Source: Streptomyces sp. D2-8 | Lineage (GTDB): Bacteria > Actinomycetota > Actinomycetes > Streptomycetales > Streptomycetaceae | NCBI RefSeq assembly: GCF_023184515.1 | Contig: NZ_JAAHBP010000030.1 | Coordinates: 30,668 to 94,667, forward strand | Length of the DNA: 64,000 bases | Direction: 5' to 3' | Shown: in pieces, positions 41,867 to 50,590 of the stretch | Layout of the letters: every line of letters starts with the position of its first letter | Numbering within the stretch: position 1 is the first letter of the stretch | Program-made: the position numbers and the translations under genes | The notes under the pieces: model-generated | The model's input: only the letters and a program-made list of their open reading frames with translations | What the model was told of the DNA's origin: nothing | The model's database searches: none

Positions 41867-42700
41867 ATGAACGGCACGGTCGACGGGTTCCGCTACGGTG
41901 CGGTGACCCCGGTGGCGGCCTATCTGATGGCCTGTCTGGGAGGGGCACTGGGGCTGCGGTGCATCGTGCGCTCCCTGCACGACGCGCAGTCCGGGAAGGC
42001 GGGCTGGCTTGCGTTAGGTGCCGCCTCCATCGGATGCGGCATCTGGACGATGCACTTCATCGCCATGATCGGCTTCCATGTGGAGGAGACCCGGGTCCGG
42101 TACGACGCGGCCACGACGGTGCTCAGTCTCGTCGTGGCCGTCGCCGTGGTGGGCGTCGGCGTGTTCATCGTCGGCTACCGCGGCACGAGCGGTGCCACGC
42201 TGGCGGTCGCGGGTGCGGTCACCGGACTCGGCGTGGCAGGCATGCACTACCTCGGCATGGCGGCGATGCGGCTGAACGGCGACGTCGGCTACGACCCGGT
42301 CGGTGTCGCCCTGTCCGTGCTGATCGCCATCGGCGCCGCGACCGCCGCGCTGTGGTCCGCCGTGACCATCCGCGGCTTCCTGACGAGCCTCGGAGCGAGC
42401 CTGGTCATGGGCGTGGCGGTGTCCGGGATGCACTACACGGGCATGGCCGCCGTCAGCGTCCATGTGCACGACTCGACCGGTGGGACATGGGCGGGCGACT
42501 CGCCCACATCCTTGCTGCTGCCGATGCTGCTGGGGCCGGTGGTCTTCCTGCTGCTGGCCGGGGTCGTGGTGATGTTCGATCCGCTGCTGGTGCTGGGCGA
42601 ACGGCCGTCTGCACACCGGCCGCCCACCCCGGCCGCCAACTCCGCGTCGCAGCCCCGCCCTTCGTGGCGCTCGGCGGCCGCACCCACGCGCAGGCGGTGA
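41867..42700 (+). CDS. MHYT-domain membrane sensor
   Basis: A 277-residue integral membrane protein with seven predicted helices. The MHYT motif occurs three times as TMHFIAM (about residue 65), GMHYLGM (about 127) and GMHYTGM (about 191). The conserved Met, His and Tyr residues were proposed to bind copper and sense oxygen, CO or NO. The C-terminal 40 residues are disordered. Unlike most MHYT proteins, there is no GGDEF/EAL or kinase output domain and no partner gene, so how it signals is unclear. GGGGGGAG precedes the ATG at 41867. A short perfect repeat TACCGACGGTA lies about 75 bases upstream. Confidence 0.9.
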   Translation: MNGTVDGFRYGAVTPVAAYLMACLGGALGLRCIVRSLHDAQSGKAGWLALGAASIGCGIWTMHFIAMIGFHVEETRVRYDAATTVLSLVVAVAVVGVGVFIVGYRGTSGATLAVAGAVTGLGVAGMHYLGMAAMRLNGDVGYDPVGVALSVLIAIGAATAALWSAVTIRGFLTSLGASLVMGVAVSGMHYTGMAAVSVHVHDSTGGTWAGDSPTSLLLPMLLGPVVFLLLAGVVVMFDPLLVLGERPSAHRPPTPAANSASQPRPSWRSAAAPTRRR

Positions 42701-42747
42701 GCGGCCCGCCTGCGGACGGGGCATAGATCGATTGTTACGGTGCACCG

Positions 42748-44253
42748 GTGTCTGACTCCTCACGCGATACCGCCGAAGGCGCCGGCTGGGGTACCAGCGA
42801 ACGGGGCGCGTACCGGCAGTTGATGCCGCCGAAGGTCGAGAAGATCTCCTGGCTGAGCCCCCGGATGCTGTGGGTCGCCCGCAACGGCGTGCTGGCCTCC
42901 TGGTTCGGGGACCCGACCGGCCGGACCCGCAGCCGCTGGGTGGCGCAGCGGGCGGCCTCCGGCGCACCGGCCGACAAGGTGATCCGGCGCGACGACCCGG
43001 ACCACTTCTCGTTCCTGGTCATCGGCGACACCGGCGAAGGCGACGATCCCCAGTACGCCGTCGTGCCGGGATTCCTGACAACCGGTCAGGACACCCGCTT
43101 CGCCGTGCTGGCGAGTGACGTGATCTACCCGGTGGGCAGCGCGGACGACTACGACACCAAGTTCTTCCGCCCGTACCAGGACTATCAGGCGCCGATCTAC
43201 GCGATACCCGGCAACCACGACTGGTACGAGGACCTCGGCGGCTTCATGCGCGTCTTCTGCGACGACGCCCCGCCGCTGCCGCCCGAGCCCCGGCCGCGCC
43301 CGCTCACCCGGGCCTGGCTGCGGACGGTGCTGTGGCACCGGCCAGGCCCGGACGAGGGGCAACGCCTCGCCGAGGCACGCACGTTGCGCTCCACCGCCGC
43401 GCAACAGGCCGTCCAGCCGGGCCCGTACTGGGCGATCGATGCCGGCCCGGTGCGGATCATCGGCATCGACACGGGCCTGCTCGGCACCCTCGACGCCGAG
43501 CAGGGTGCCTGGCTGCGTGAAGTCTCCCGGGGGTCCCGCCCGAAAATCCTGGTCACCGGCTCACCCCTGTACGTGGACGGCCGGCGCGAGCCGTGCGCCA
43601 TCGAAGGGGGCGGCACCGTCGACGACGTCGTCCGCGACCCCGATCACCACTATGTGGCCGCGATCGGCGGCGACATCCACAACTACCAGCGCTACCCGGT
43701 CCGGCTGGACGGCGGACGCACGCTCCAGTACGTCGTCGCAGGCGGGGGCGGCGCGTTCATGCACGCCACCCACACGATCCCCCGCGTCAACGTCGGGGGC
43801 GTCACCGAGCAGGACTTCCGCTGCTACCCGCTGCGCGGTGACTCCCTGGCCTTCTACAGCCGGCTCTACGGCCGCCGGCTGTGGTTGCGCCGCTTCTTCA
43901 CGCTCACCGAGGGCGAGGCGACCGCCGTGATCGCCGAGCGTCTCGGCATCCCGCCCACACGCGCCCCGGGCGCCTCGACCCGCGTCACCCGGCGCGTCCG
44001 CCTGGTCGCCGGGCTGCTCGGCACCGGCCGCCGCCCCGACAAGGCCAAGCGGTTCCGGCTGCCCGTGCGGAAGATCTACACGTCGTTGTTCTCTCCGAGC
44101 TCGGCGACGTACAGCCCGCCGTTCTTCAAGTGCTTCCTGCGCCTGGACGTCTCCCCGGAGTCGGTCCGGCTGCGCTGCTACGCGGCCACGGGCAACCGCG
44201 CCCAGGAGGTCGCCCCGCCGGTCGAGGACGAGGTGACGATTCCGCTGCGCTGA
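42748..44253 (+). CDS. Large metallophosphoesterase
   Basis: A 501-residue protein with a calcineurin-like phosphatase domain: VIGDTGEGDD (about residue 91), ASDVIYPVGSADDYDTKFFRPYQDYQAPIYAIPGNHDWYED (about 120-160), LVTGSPLYVDG and AIGGDIHNYQRYPVRLD (about 308-324). The metal-binding Asp, Asn and His residues are all present. A C-terminal extension from about 390 to 501 is basic and has no family I recognise. The start is GTG at 42748. The family acts on phosphodiesters or phosphoproteins; the substrate is unknown. It stands alone on the plus strand. Confidence 0.85.
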   Translation: MSDSSRDTAEGAGWGTSERGAYRQLMPPKVEKISWLSPRMLWVARNGVLASWFGDPTGRTRSRWVAQRAASGAPADKVIRRDDPDHFSFLVIGDTGEGDDPQYAVVPGFLTTGQDTRFAVLASDVIYPVGSADDYDTKFFRPYQDYQAPIYAIPGNHDWYEDLGGFMRVFCDDAPPLPPEPRPRPLTRAWLRTVLWHRPGPDEGQRLAEARTLRSTAAQQAVQPGPYWAIDAGPVRIIGIDTGLLGTLDAEQGAWLREVSRGSRPKILVTGSPLYVDGRREPCAIEGGGTVDDVVRDPDHHYVAAIGGDIHNYQRYPVRLDGGRTLQYVVAGGGGAFMHATHTIPRVNVGGVTEQDFRCYPLRGDSLAFYSRLYGRRLWLRRFFTLTEGEATAVIAERLGIPPTRAPGASTRVTRRVRLVAGLLGTGRRPDKAKRFRLPVRKIYTSLFSPSSATYSPPFFKCFLRLDVSPESVRLRCYAATGNRAQEVAPPVEDEVTIPLR

Positions 44254-44287
44254 CCGGGCGGGACGGGAACAGTACGGGCCCCCGCCG

Positions 44288-44395
44288 GATTGGCACCACC
44301 TGCCCTTCACCTTCGAGCACGAGGACTACGTACAGATCCTCACCGACACGGCGGCGAAACTGGGCCCGGCACTGGGCCGGCAGCCGGGCACCTGG
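44288..44395 (+). pseudogene. Short gene remnant of unknown identity
   Basis: Between 44254 and 44528 there is no full gene. The frame from 44288 reads DWHHLPFTFEHEDYVQIL then TDTAAKLGPALGRQPGTW, with strong third-position G/C, then decays. It has no start codon with a ribosome site and looks like part of a lost gene. I cannot assign the family. Confidence 0.4.
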
Positions 44396-44528
44396 GCTTC
44401 CCGGTGGGCCACGGCGACCGAGGGCGGCCCGTTCGCGGCCAGGCAGACGGCGTCCGACAGGCCGCCTGCGGCCGGCCCAAAGAAGACCCGCAACAGCCCA
44501 CCAGCAGCCCGGCCCCGGCCGGCGTGTG

Positions 44529-45449
44529 TCACCAACGGCCCGGCGCGGTCCCGGTGATCGGCTCCGAGGGCGTGCCGTCCACCCCGACGGGCACGTCCCC
44601 GGCTAGCATCACGCGGTGCATGATCCGGGAGTGGTCGAGGTGGGCGGTGTCGCCGGGGGCCAGGTGCATGGTGGCGCGGTTGTCCCAGAACGCCACGCTG
44701 CCCGGTTCCCACCGGAACCGGACCGTGTACTCGGGCCGGACCGCCTGCTCCAGCAGCATCTCCAGGATCGCGCCGCTCTCGGGCCGGGAGAGGCCTGCGA
44801 TCTGCTCGACGTAGTAGCCGTTGACGTACAGGATCCGCTCGCCCGTCTCGGGGTGGACGCGCACCAGCGGGTGCAGGGAGGCGACCTGACGGTCCAGCAG
44901 GTGCCGGACGTACGCGTCGTCGCCCGGCCGGGGCTGGTAGCCGACGCCGAGCCGGTGCTCCGCCCGCAGTGCGTCGACGAACCGGCGCAGCGGCGCGGAG
45001 AGTCCGGCGTACGCGGCCGCCAGGTTCGACCAGGTGGTGTCGCCACCGTAGGGCGGTACGGTCTCGGCGCGCAGGATCGTCGCCGCGGGTGGGTCGATAC
45101 GGGCGCCGTGGTCGCAGTGCCAGCCGCGCAGCAGGGTGTGGCGGCGGCGGCGCAGCCACTCGTCGTGCTCCATCCCGAACCGCCCGCCCAGCTCCAGCCG
45201 GTCGGCGGTCGTCTCGATCTCGGGGAAGTCCGGGGGCGAGGCCTTGCCGCGCCGGGGCAGCACCACGGTCTCACCGAACCGGCGCGCGAACGCCACGTGC
45301 GCGGCGTGGTCGAGCCGCTGGCCCCGGAAGAACACCACCTTCCACCGCAGCACCGCCGCCCTGATCGCGGCGACCGCGGCGTCGTCGAGGTCCGTGGCCA
45401 GATCGACGCCGCTGATCTCGGCCCCGATATACCCGGCGACCGGTTTCAC
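44529..45449 (-). CDS. TauD/TfdA family alpha-ketoglutarate-dependent dioxygenase
   Basis: A 306-residue non-haem iron enzyme. KPVAGYIGAEISGVDLATDLDDAAVAAIRAAVLRWKVVFFRGQ is the family N-terminus. The iron ligands are His111 and Asp113 (WHCDHG) and His278 (RIMHRVML), and an Arg near the end binds 2-oxoglutarate. It should hydroxylate a sulfonate, herbicide-like ether or other small acid; the substrate is unknown. The GTG at 45449 is the only start codon in frame near the conserved N-terminus. About 45 further upstream residues look coding, so a non-standard or more distant start cannot be excluded. It is divergent from the aldo/keto reductase gene. Confidence 0.88.
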   Translation of the reverse strand: MKPVAGYIGAEISGVDLATDLDDAAVAAIRAAVLRWKVVFFRGQRLDHAAHVAFARRFGETVVLPRRGKASPPDFPEIETTADRLELGGRFGMEHDEWLRRRRHTLLRGWHCDHGARIDPPAATILRAETVPPYGGDTTWSNLAAAYAGLSAPLRRFVDALRAEHRLGVGYQPRPGDDAYVRHLLDRQVASLHPLVRVHPETGERILYVNGYYVEQIAGLSRPESGAILEMLLEQAVRPEYTVRFRWEPGSVAFWDNRATMHLAPGDTAHLDHSRIMHRVMLAGDVPVGVDGTPSEPITGTAPGRW

Positions 45450-45651
45450 CTCCAGGCCGGCCTCCCGCGCCGCCTCGTCCGTCGTCCGGCTGTCCGTCGT
45501 CGTGAGCGCTCCGCTGGTCGTGGGCCTGGTGTTCGCTTCCCGAAGATCGTGACAGCGATCTCCGTCCGAGGCGACCGGCTTGTCCGGTTGATCATTGCTC
45601 CCCCCGTCCGTGACGCTGGAGGGACGACACAGTCCACGGGAAGGTCCCACG

Positions 45652-46482
45652 GTGATCAGCATCCCGACGCACACGCTCAACGACGGTACGACGCTCCCCG
45701 CCCTGGGCCTGGGCACCTGGCCGCTCGGCGACGACGAGGCGCAGCAGGCGGTGCTCTCGGCTCTGGAGGCGGGCTACCGCCTGATCGACACGGCGACGAA
45801 CTACCGCAACGAGACGGGGGTCGGCCGCGGTGTGGCCTCCGGTGTGGTGCCGCGTGAGGAGATCGTCGTGACGACGAAGCTCCCCGGTCGGCACCACGGC
45901 TACGAGGAGACCCTCGCCTCCTTCGAGGAGTCCCGGGCCCGCCTCGGCCTGGAGTACGTCGACCTGTACCTGATCCACTGGCCGCTGCCGCGCGTGGACC
46001 GGTACGTCGACTCCTGGAAGGCCATGATCAAGCTGCGCGAGGAAGGGCTCGTGCGGTCGATCGGCGTCTCGAACTTCACGGCCGGACACATCGAGCGGCT
46101 GGAGCAGGAGACCGGGGTGCTGCCCTCGGTCAACCAGATCGAGCTGCATCCCCTCCTGCCGCAGGACGACCTGCGCGCCTTCCACGCGGGCAAAGGCATC
46201 GTCACCGAGAGCTGGAGCCCGCTGGGCCGGGGCACGACCCTGCTGGAGGACCCCGCCGTGGCGCGGATCGCCGAGGCGCACGGGGTGTCGCCCGGGCAGG
46301 TCGTGCTGCGCTGGCACACGCAGCTCGGCGCGGTGCCCATCCCCAAGTCGGCGAACCCCGAGCGGCAGCGCGCCAACCTCGACGTCTTCGGCTTCGAGCT
46401 GAGCGAGGACGAGATGCGGGCCGTCGCGGACCGGGCGCACCGGCGGCTCGGCGGAGACCCCGAGGTGCACGAGGAGTTCTGA
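45652..46482 (+). CDS. Aldo/keto reductase
   Basis: A 276-residue NADPH-dependent oxidoreductase with the complete AKR tetrad: IDTATNYRNE (Asp and Tyr), VVTTKLPG (Lys) and DLYLIHWP (His). GVSNFTAGHIERL and the C-terminal IPKSANPERQRANL form the cofactor-binding end. It resembles the AKR5 2,5-diketo-D-gluconate reductase subgroup. The cellular substrate is unknown. The GTG at 45652 with AAGG upstream is used; the ATG-like start upstream at 45595 is an alternative but gives an unlike extension. It is followed 37 bases later by the LigD-type gene, so they may form an operon. Confidence 0.9.
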   Translation: MISIPTHTLNDGTTLPALGLGTWPLGDDEAQQAVLSALEAGYRLIDTATNYRNETGVGRGVASGVVPREEIVVTTKLPGRHHGYEETLASFEESRARLGLEYVDLYLIHWPLPRVDRYVDSWKAMIKLREEGLVRSIGVSNFTAGHIERLEQETGVLPSVNQIELHPLLPQDDLRAFHAGKGIVTESWSPLGRGTTLLEDPAVARIAEAHGVSPGQVVLRWHTQLGAVPIPKSANPERQRANLDVFGFELSEDEMRAVADRAHRRLGGDPEVHEEF

Positions 46483-46519
46483 CGGGTACCCGGGCGCGCG
46501 AGGCAGGAAGGAGCCGCAG

Positions 46520-47143
46520 GTGGCTGAGCGGGACCGGCTGCGGGACTACCGCGGCAAGCGCGACTTCGACCGGACCGGCGAGCCCCGGGGACGCGGGTCG
46601 TCCGCCGGGGAGGCGCCCCGGTTCGTGGTGCAGATCCATGACGCCCGCACGATGCACTTCGACTTCCGGCTGCAGGTGGACGACGTGCTGAAGTCGTGGT
46701 CGATCCCCAAGGGCCCCTCTGCGGACCCGAAGGACAAGCGGCTGGCCGTGCCCACGGAGGACCATCCGCTGGAGTACGAGGAGTTCGAGGGCGTGATCCC
46801 GCGCGGCGAGTACGGCGGCGGCACGGTGATCGTCTGGGACCACGGCACGTACGAGCCGCTGAGCCACGACCGCGAGGGCCGTCCCGTCGACTTCGCGGAG
46901 TCGCTGGAGCGCGGGCACGCCACGTTCCGGCTGAGCGGTTCCAAGCTGCACGGCGAGTACGCCCTGACCCGGTTCCGCACCGCCCGGAGCGGCGACGGCG
47001 AGGAGGCCTGGCTGCTCGTGAGGCGGGCCGGGGGCACGGCTCGTACGCACGGGGCTCCCGATCCCCGCCGGGCGCGCTCGGCCACGTCCGGCCGCACGCT
47101 CGCCCAGGTCGCGTCGGACGCGGCCCGGGGAGCGAGCGGGTGA
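46520..47143 (+). CDS. LigD-type 3'-phosphoesterase domain protein
   Basis: A 207-residue stand-alone phosphoesterase (PE) domain of the NHEJ ligase LigD. RFVVQIHDARTMHFDFRLQVDDVLKSWSIPKGPS (residues 34-67), EDHPLEYEEFEGVIPRGEYGGGTVIVWDHGTY (about 80-111) and GSKLHGEYALTRFR contain the His, Asp and Arg residues of the active site. In bacterial NHEJ the domain trims 3' ends with ribonucleotides or phosphates. No ligase or polymerase domain is attached; a separate ATP-dependent ligase lies at 53221. The GTG at 46520 has GAAGGAG upstream. The C-terminal 40 residues are basic and disordered. Confidence 0.92.
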   Translation: MAERDRLRDYRGKRDFDRTGEPRGRGSSAGEAPRFVVQIHDARTMHFDFRLQVDDVLKSWSIPKGPSADPKDKRLAVPTEDHPLEYEEFEGVIPRGEYGGGTVIVWDHGTYEPLSHDREGRPVDFAESLERGHATFRLSGSKLHGEYALTRFRTARSGDGEEAWLLVRRAGGTARTHGAPDPRRARSATSGRTLAQVASDAARGASG

Positions 47144-47291
47144 GGGCCGCTGCCCCTCGTGACGGCGAAGGCTGATCGAGCGGGTTCCACTCGATGCCCC
47201 CGCGTCGCCGTCGGCATGCCGTCCTGTCCCGCTCACCCTCCCGCGACAGCTTGAATTCACCCGGCCTCGCGCCGCGCCGGCACGGAGCGGG

Positions 47292-49670
47292 TCAGAACAG
47301 CGGCGTGAGTGACTGTTCGCACCAGATGGTCTTGCCCCGGGTGGTCTGCCGGCTGCCCCAGCGCTGGGTGAGCTGGGCGACCAGCAGCAGGCCACGGCCG
47401 CCCTCGTCGTCCTGGTGCGCCCGCCGCAGGTGCGGAGAGGTCGAACTGCCGTCGGAGACCTCACAGATGAGGGTCTGGTCCCGGATCAGGCGGAGCTGGA
47501 TGGGCGGGGTGCCGTACCGGATGGCGTTGGTGACGAGCTCGCTGACGACGAGTTCGGTGACGAAGGCCGTCTCGTCCAGGCCCCACGCGGTGAGCTGGTC
47601 GGTGGCGGCCTGCCGGGTGACGGCCACCTGCGCGGGGTCGGGTGTGACGTCCCAGGTGGCGACCTGGTCGGCGCCGAGCGCCCGGGTCCGGGCCAGCAGC
47701 AGAGCCACGTCGTCGCTGGGTTCCTCCGGCAGTACGGCCTTCAGCACGGTGTCGCACAGGGCGTCCAGCGAGTCGGCGGGCACGGTCAGGGCGCGGCACA
47801 GCTCGTCGGTGGCGTGGTCGACGTCGCGGTCGCGGTCCTCGACGAGTCCGTCGGTGTAGAGGGCGACGACGGAGCCCTCGGGCAGTTGGAGCTCCGTCGC
47901 CTCGAACGGCAGCCCTCCGACGCCCAGCGGGGGCCCCGCGCTCATGGGGATCAGCCGGGCCGATCCGTCGGGCAGCACCAGGGCGGGCGCGGGGTGCCCG
48001 GCGGCGGCCACGTTCAGGCGGCGCGTGACGGGGTCGTAGACGGCGTAGAGGCAGGTCGCGCCGAGCTCGGCGACCTCGTCGTCCTCGTCGTCCGAGGCGA
48101 GATGGGTGACCAGGTCGTCGAGGTGGGTGAGGAGCTCGTCCGGCGGGAGGTCCACGTCGGCGAGGGTGCGTACGGCCGTGACCAGCCGGCCCATGGTCGC
48201 CGTGGAGGGGATGCCGTGCCCCACGACGTCCCCGACGACCAGCGCGACACGGCTGCCGGACAGCGGGATCACGTCGAACCAGTCGCCGCCGATGCCGGCC
48301 GCCGAGCCGGAGGGCAGATAACGGTGGGCGACCTGGACGGCGGCCTGGCCGGGCAGCCCCCTCGGCAGCAGGCTGTGCTGGAGGGCGAGGGCGGTGGTGC
48401 GTTCCCGGGCGAAGCGGCGTGCGTTGTCGACACAGACGGCGGCCCGGCTGGCGAGTTCCTCGGCGAACACGGCGTCGTCGGCGCCGTAGTCGTCGGCCTG
48501 CGCCACTCGGACGGCCACGGCGACACCCAGCGTGGTGCCGCGGGCCCGCAGCGGTACGGCCAGCATCGAATGGGCCCCTGTGCGGTAGGGGCGTCCTTCC
48601 GGGGCGCGGGAATTGCGCTCGGCGACCCAGCGCATGAACGCCGGCTCTCCTGCCTGGCTGAGGACGGCCCCGCCTTCCCGCATGGCCCGGGCGATCGGCG
48701 AGAACGCGGTGTAGACGTCGACTTCTCCCAGATGCACGGCTGCTTCGGGGGTGCCCTCGGTGACGGAACCGTGCGCGACCCGCCGGAGGGTGATCTCGTC
48801 GGCCGGCACCGCCGGCTGCTCGTCCGCGCCGAGGACCCAGTCGAACAGGTCCACGCTCGCGAAGTCCGCGAACCGGGGCACCACCACCCCGATGAGTTCC
48901 TCGGCCGTGCGCACCACGTCCAGGGTGGTACCGATGGCGGCCGCGGCCTCGTTGAGCAGGGCCAGCCGCTGCCGGGCCCAGTACTGCTCGGTGCTGTCGA
49001 ACGCGGCCAGCGCGGTGCCGACGAGCTCGCCGGCGGCGTCCCGGACCGGCCACATCTCGGTGACCCAGGCGTGCTCCCGGTTCAGGGCCGGCGCACCGGT
49101 GTAGCTCTCGTAGCGCACCGGACGGCCCGTCTCCACGACATGCCGGAGATGCCAGTTGAAGCCACGCACGTGCTCGGCCTCTTCCACGGTCTCCGGGAAG
49201 TGCCGGCCGAGCAGGGTCTCCTCGGGCACGCCCATCACATGGCAGGCGGCTTCGTTGAGCCGCAGATAGCGCTGGCTGGTGTCGAAGACGGACATCGACA
49301 TGGACGCCTGCTGGAAGGCGCGGCCCGCGAGGGACGTCTCCCCGCGGCCGGGCGGCGCGGCGGTGATCACATAGGCGTCCGCTTCCCCGTCCGGGCCCGT
49401 CACGGCGCAGGCGCTGACGCGGACCCCGACGAGGTAGCCGTCGCGGTGCCGCACCATGACGGTCCCCGACCGCACGGACACCGCCTCGGGGGGCACGTCC
49501 TCGGCGAGCAGTTCCCGTGCGGCCCGGCCCACGACTTCGTCGGCCGGATAACCGGTCAGCTGCCGGGCACCCTGGCTCCACCCCGTCAGAATGCCGCGGG
49601 CGTCGATGATCGCAGCAGCGGAGGCATCCTCCATATCGTCCAGGATTGCCCCTGCGTCGCCCTGCATCAA
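47292..49670 (-). CDS. PAS/GAF/SpoIIE phosphatase with HATPase domain
   Basis: A 792-residue multidomain regulator: PAS (about 10-110), PAS (about 125-235), GAF (about 250-430), PP2C/SpoIIE serine phosphatase (about 450-660, with IGGDWFDVIPLSGSRVALVVGDVVGHG) and a C-terminal HATPase (about 675-790, LVVSELVTNAIRYG and GRGLLLVAQLTQRWG). This layout is typical of Streptomyces proteins controlling anti-sigma-factor antagonists: the phosphatase activates and the HATPase may act as kinase or anti-sigma factor. The DVVGHG and GGDW metal motifs are intact. No antagonist gene is adjacent, but a SigB/F-type sigma factor is about 8 kb away. It is a single gene. Confidence 0.92.
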   Translation of the reverse strand: MMQGDAGAILDDMEDASAAAIIDARGILTGWSQGARQLTGYPADEVVGRAARELLAEDVPPEAVSVRSGTVMVRHRDGYLVGVRVSACAVTGPDGEADAYVITAAPPGRGETSLAGRAFQQASMSMSVFDTSQRYLRLNEAACHVMGVPEETLLGRHFPETVEEAEHVRGFNWHLRHVVETGRPVRYESYTGAPALNREHAWVTEMWPVRDAAGELVGTALAAFDSTEQYWARQRLALLNEAAAAIGTTLDVVRTAEELIGVVVPRFADFASVDLFDWVLGADEQPAVPADEITLRRVAHGSVTEGTPEAAVHLGEVDVYTAFSPIARAMREGGAVLSQAGEPAFMRWVAERNSRAPEGRPYRTGAHSMLAVPLRARGTTLGVAVAVRVAQADDYGADDAVFAEELASRAAVCVDNARRFARERTTALALQHSLLPRGLPGQAAVQVAHRYLPSGSAAGIGGDWFDVIPLSGSRVALVVGDVVGHGIPSTATMGRLVTAVRTLADVDLPPDELLTHLDDLVTHLASDDEDDEVAELGATCLYAVYDPVTRRLNVAAAGHPAPALVLPDGSARLIPMSAGPPLGVGGLPFEATELQLPEGSVVALYTDGLVEDRDRDVDHATDELCRALTVPADSLDALCDTVLKAVLPEEPSDDVALLLARTRALGADQVATWDVTPDPAQVAVTRQAATDQLTAWGLDETAFVTELVVSELVTNAIRYGTPPIQLRLIRDQTLICEVSDGSSTSPHLRRAHQDDEGGRGLLLVAQLTQRWGSRQTTRGKTIWCEQSLTPLF

Positions 49671-49695
49671 CCGCAGCGCAGCATTCGTGACAGCG

Positions 49696-50163
49696 TCAGG
49701 CGCGGTGGGCGCGCAGCGCCGCGATGGCCCGGTCGGCGTGCGCGTTCATGCGCAGTTCGCTGCGCACGACGTCGAGGACGGTGCGGTCCTGCGCTATGAC
49801 GAACGTGGTGCGCTTGGTGGGCGCCAGGGAGAAGCCGCGCTTCACCCCGAACCGCTCGCGGACCGCGCCGTCGGCGTCGGACAGCAGCGGCATGCCGAGG
49901 CCGTGCCGTCCGGCGAACTCCTGCTGCCGCTCGACGGCGTCGCCGCTGATGCCGACGGGGCGCGCTCCGACGTCCGCGAACTCGGCGGCGAGGTCACGGA
50001 AGTGGCAGGCCTGGGCGGTGCAGCCGGGGGTCAGCGCGGCCGGGTAGAAGAAGAGCACGACCGGGCCCTCCGCGAGCAGCGCGGACAGGCTGCGGACGGT
50101 GCCGGTCTCGTCGGGCAGGGCGAAGTCCTCGACCGTGTCCCCGGTCTCCACGCGCGCGCTCAC
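49696..50163 (-). CDS. bcp: Peroxiredoxin, BCP/PrxQ type
   Basis: A 155-residue cytoplasmic thiol peroxidase. FFYPAALTPGCTAQACHFRD holds the peroxidatic Cys48 and resolving Cys53, the Cys-x4-Cys spacing of the BCP/PrxQ family. GISGDAVERQQEF and TFVIAQDRTVLDV complete the thioredoxin fold. It reduces hydrogen peroxide and organic hydroperoxides with thioredoxin as donor. The start is GTG at 50163, and it overlaps the stop of the DoxX-like gene upstream by four bases, so the two are co-translated. Confidence 0.93.
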   Translation of the reverse strand: MSARVETGDTVEDFALPDETGTVRSLSALLAEGPVVLFFYPAALTPGCTAQACHFRDLAAEFADVGARPVGISGDAVERQQEFAGRHGLGMPLLSDADGAVRERFGVKRGFSLAPTKRTTFVIAQDRTVLDVVRSELRMNAHADRAIAALRAHRA

Positions 50164-50540
50164 GACCTGCCCTCCGCGTTCCGGGCGACGCCGCGGGCCC
50201 AGAGCACGAGGGGCACCTGCAGGGGCAGGCGTCCGAAGGCGGCGGCCTTCTGCGGGGTGGGGCGGTGGCGCCAGTCGGCGGCCATCTTGACGTTGGCGGG
50301 GAACACCCCGACGAAGAAGGCGGCGGTGGCCAGCGCGGCGGCCTTGCGGGTGCGCGGCAGCGCCAGGCCTGCGGCGAGCGCGAGTTCGGCGGCGCCGCTC
50401 GCGTAGGTCCAGGCTCTGGGCGTGCCGGGCAGGCCGCGCGGGATGGTGGCGTCGAACGGGCGTGGGGTGGCGAAGTGGGCGATGCCTGCGGTGGCCAGCA
50501 GGCCGGCGAGCAGCAGGGGCGAGCGTTCGGACCGGGGCAC
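50160..50540 (-). CDS. DoxX-like membrane protein, partner of the peroxiredoxin
   Basis: A 126-residue protein with about four helices (LLLAGLLATAGIAHFATPRPF; TYASGAAELALAAGLALP; AAALATAAFFVGVFPANVKMAADW; LPLQVPLVLWARGVAR). PANVKMAADW is a DoxX/DUF4383-like motif. Its coupling with a peroxiredoxin suggests a thiol-redox role in the membrane (inference). The GTG at 50540 has GGAGGA 6 bases upstream. A TetR-type operator lies 33-44 bases upstream of the start. Confidence 0.85.
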   Translation of the reverse strand: MPRSERSPLLLAGLLATAGIAHFATPRPFDATIPRGLPGTPRAWTYASGAAELALAAGLALPRTRKAAALATAAFFVGVFPANVKMAADWRHRPTPQKAAAFGRLPLQVPLVLWARGVARNAEGRS

Positions 50541-50572
50541 GGTTCCTCCTCTGAAGGCCTGCAGCGCATTAT

Positions 50573-50584
50573 TACCGGTCGGTA
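50573..50584. promoter_or_regulatory. TetR-type operator palindrome
   Basis: TACCGGTCGGTA is a perfect 5-2-5 inverted repeat of the type bound by many AcrR/TetR regulators. It sits 33 bases upstream of the DoxX/peroxiredoxin operon start and 7 bases from the end of the AraC gene. No TetR gene is in the window. Confidence 0.6.
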
Positions 50585-50590
50585 GACAGG

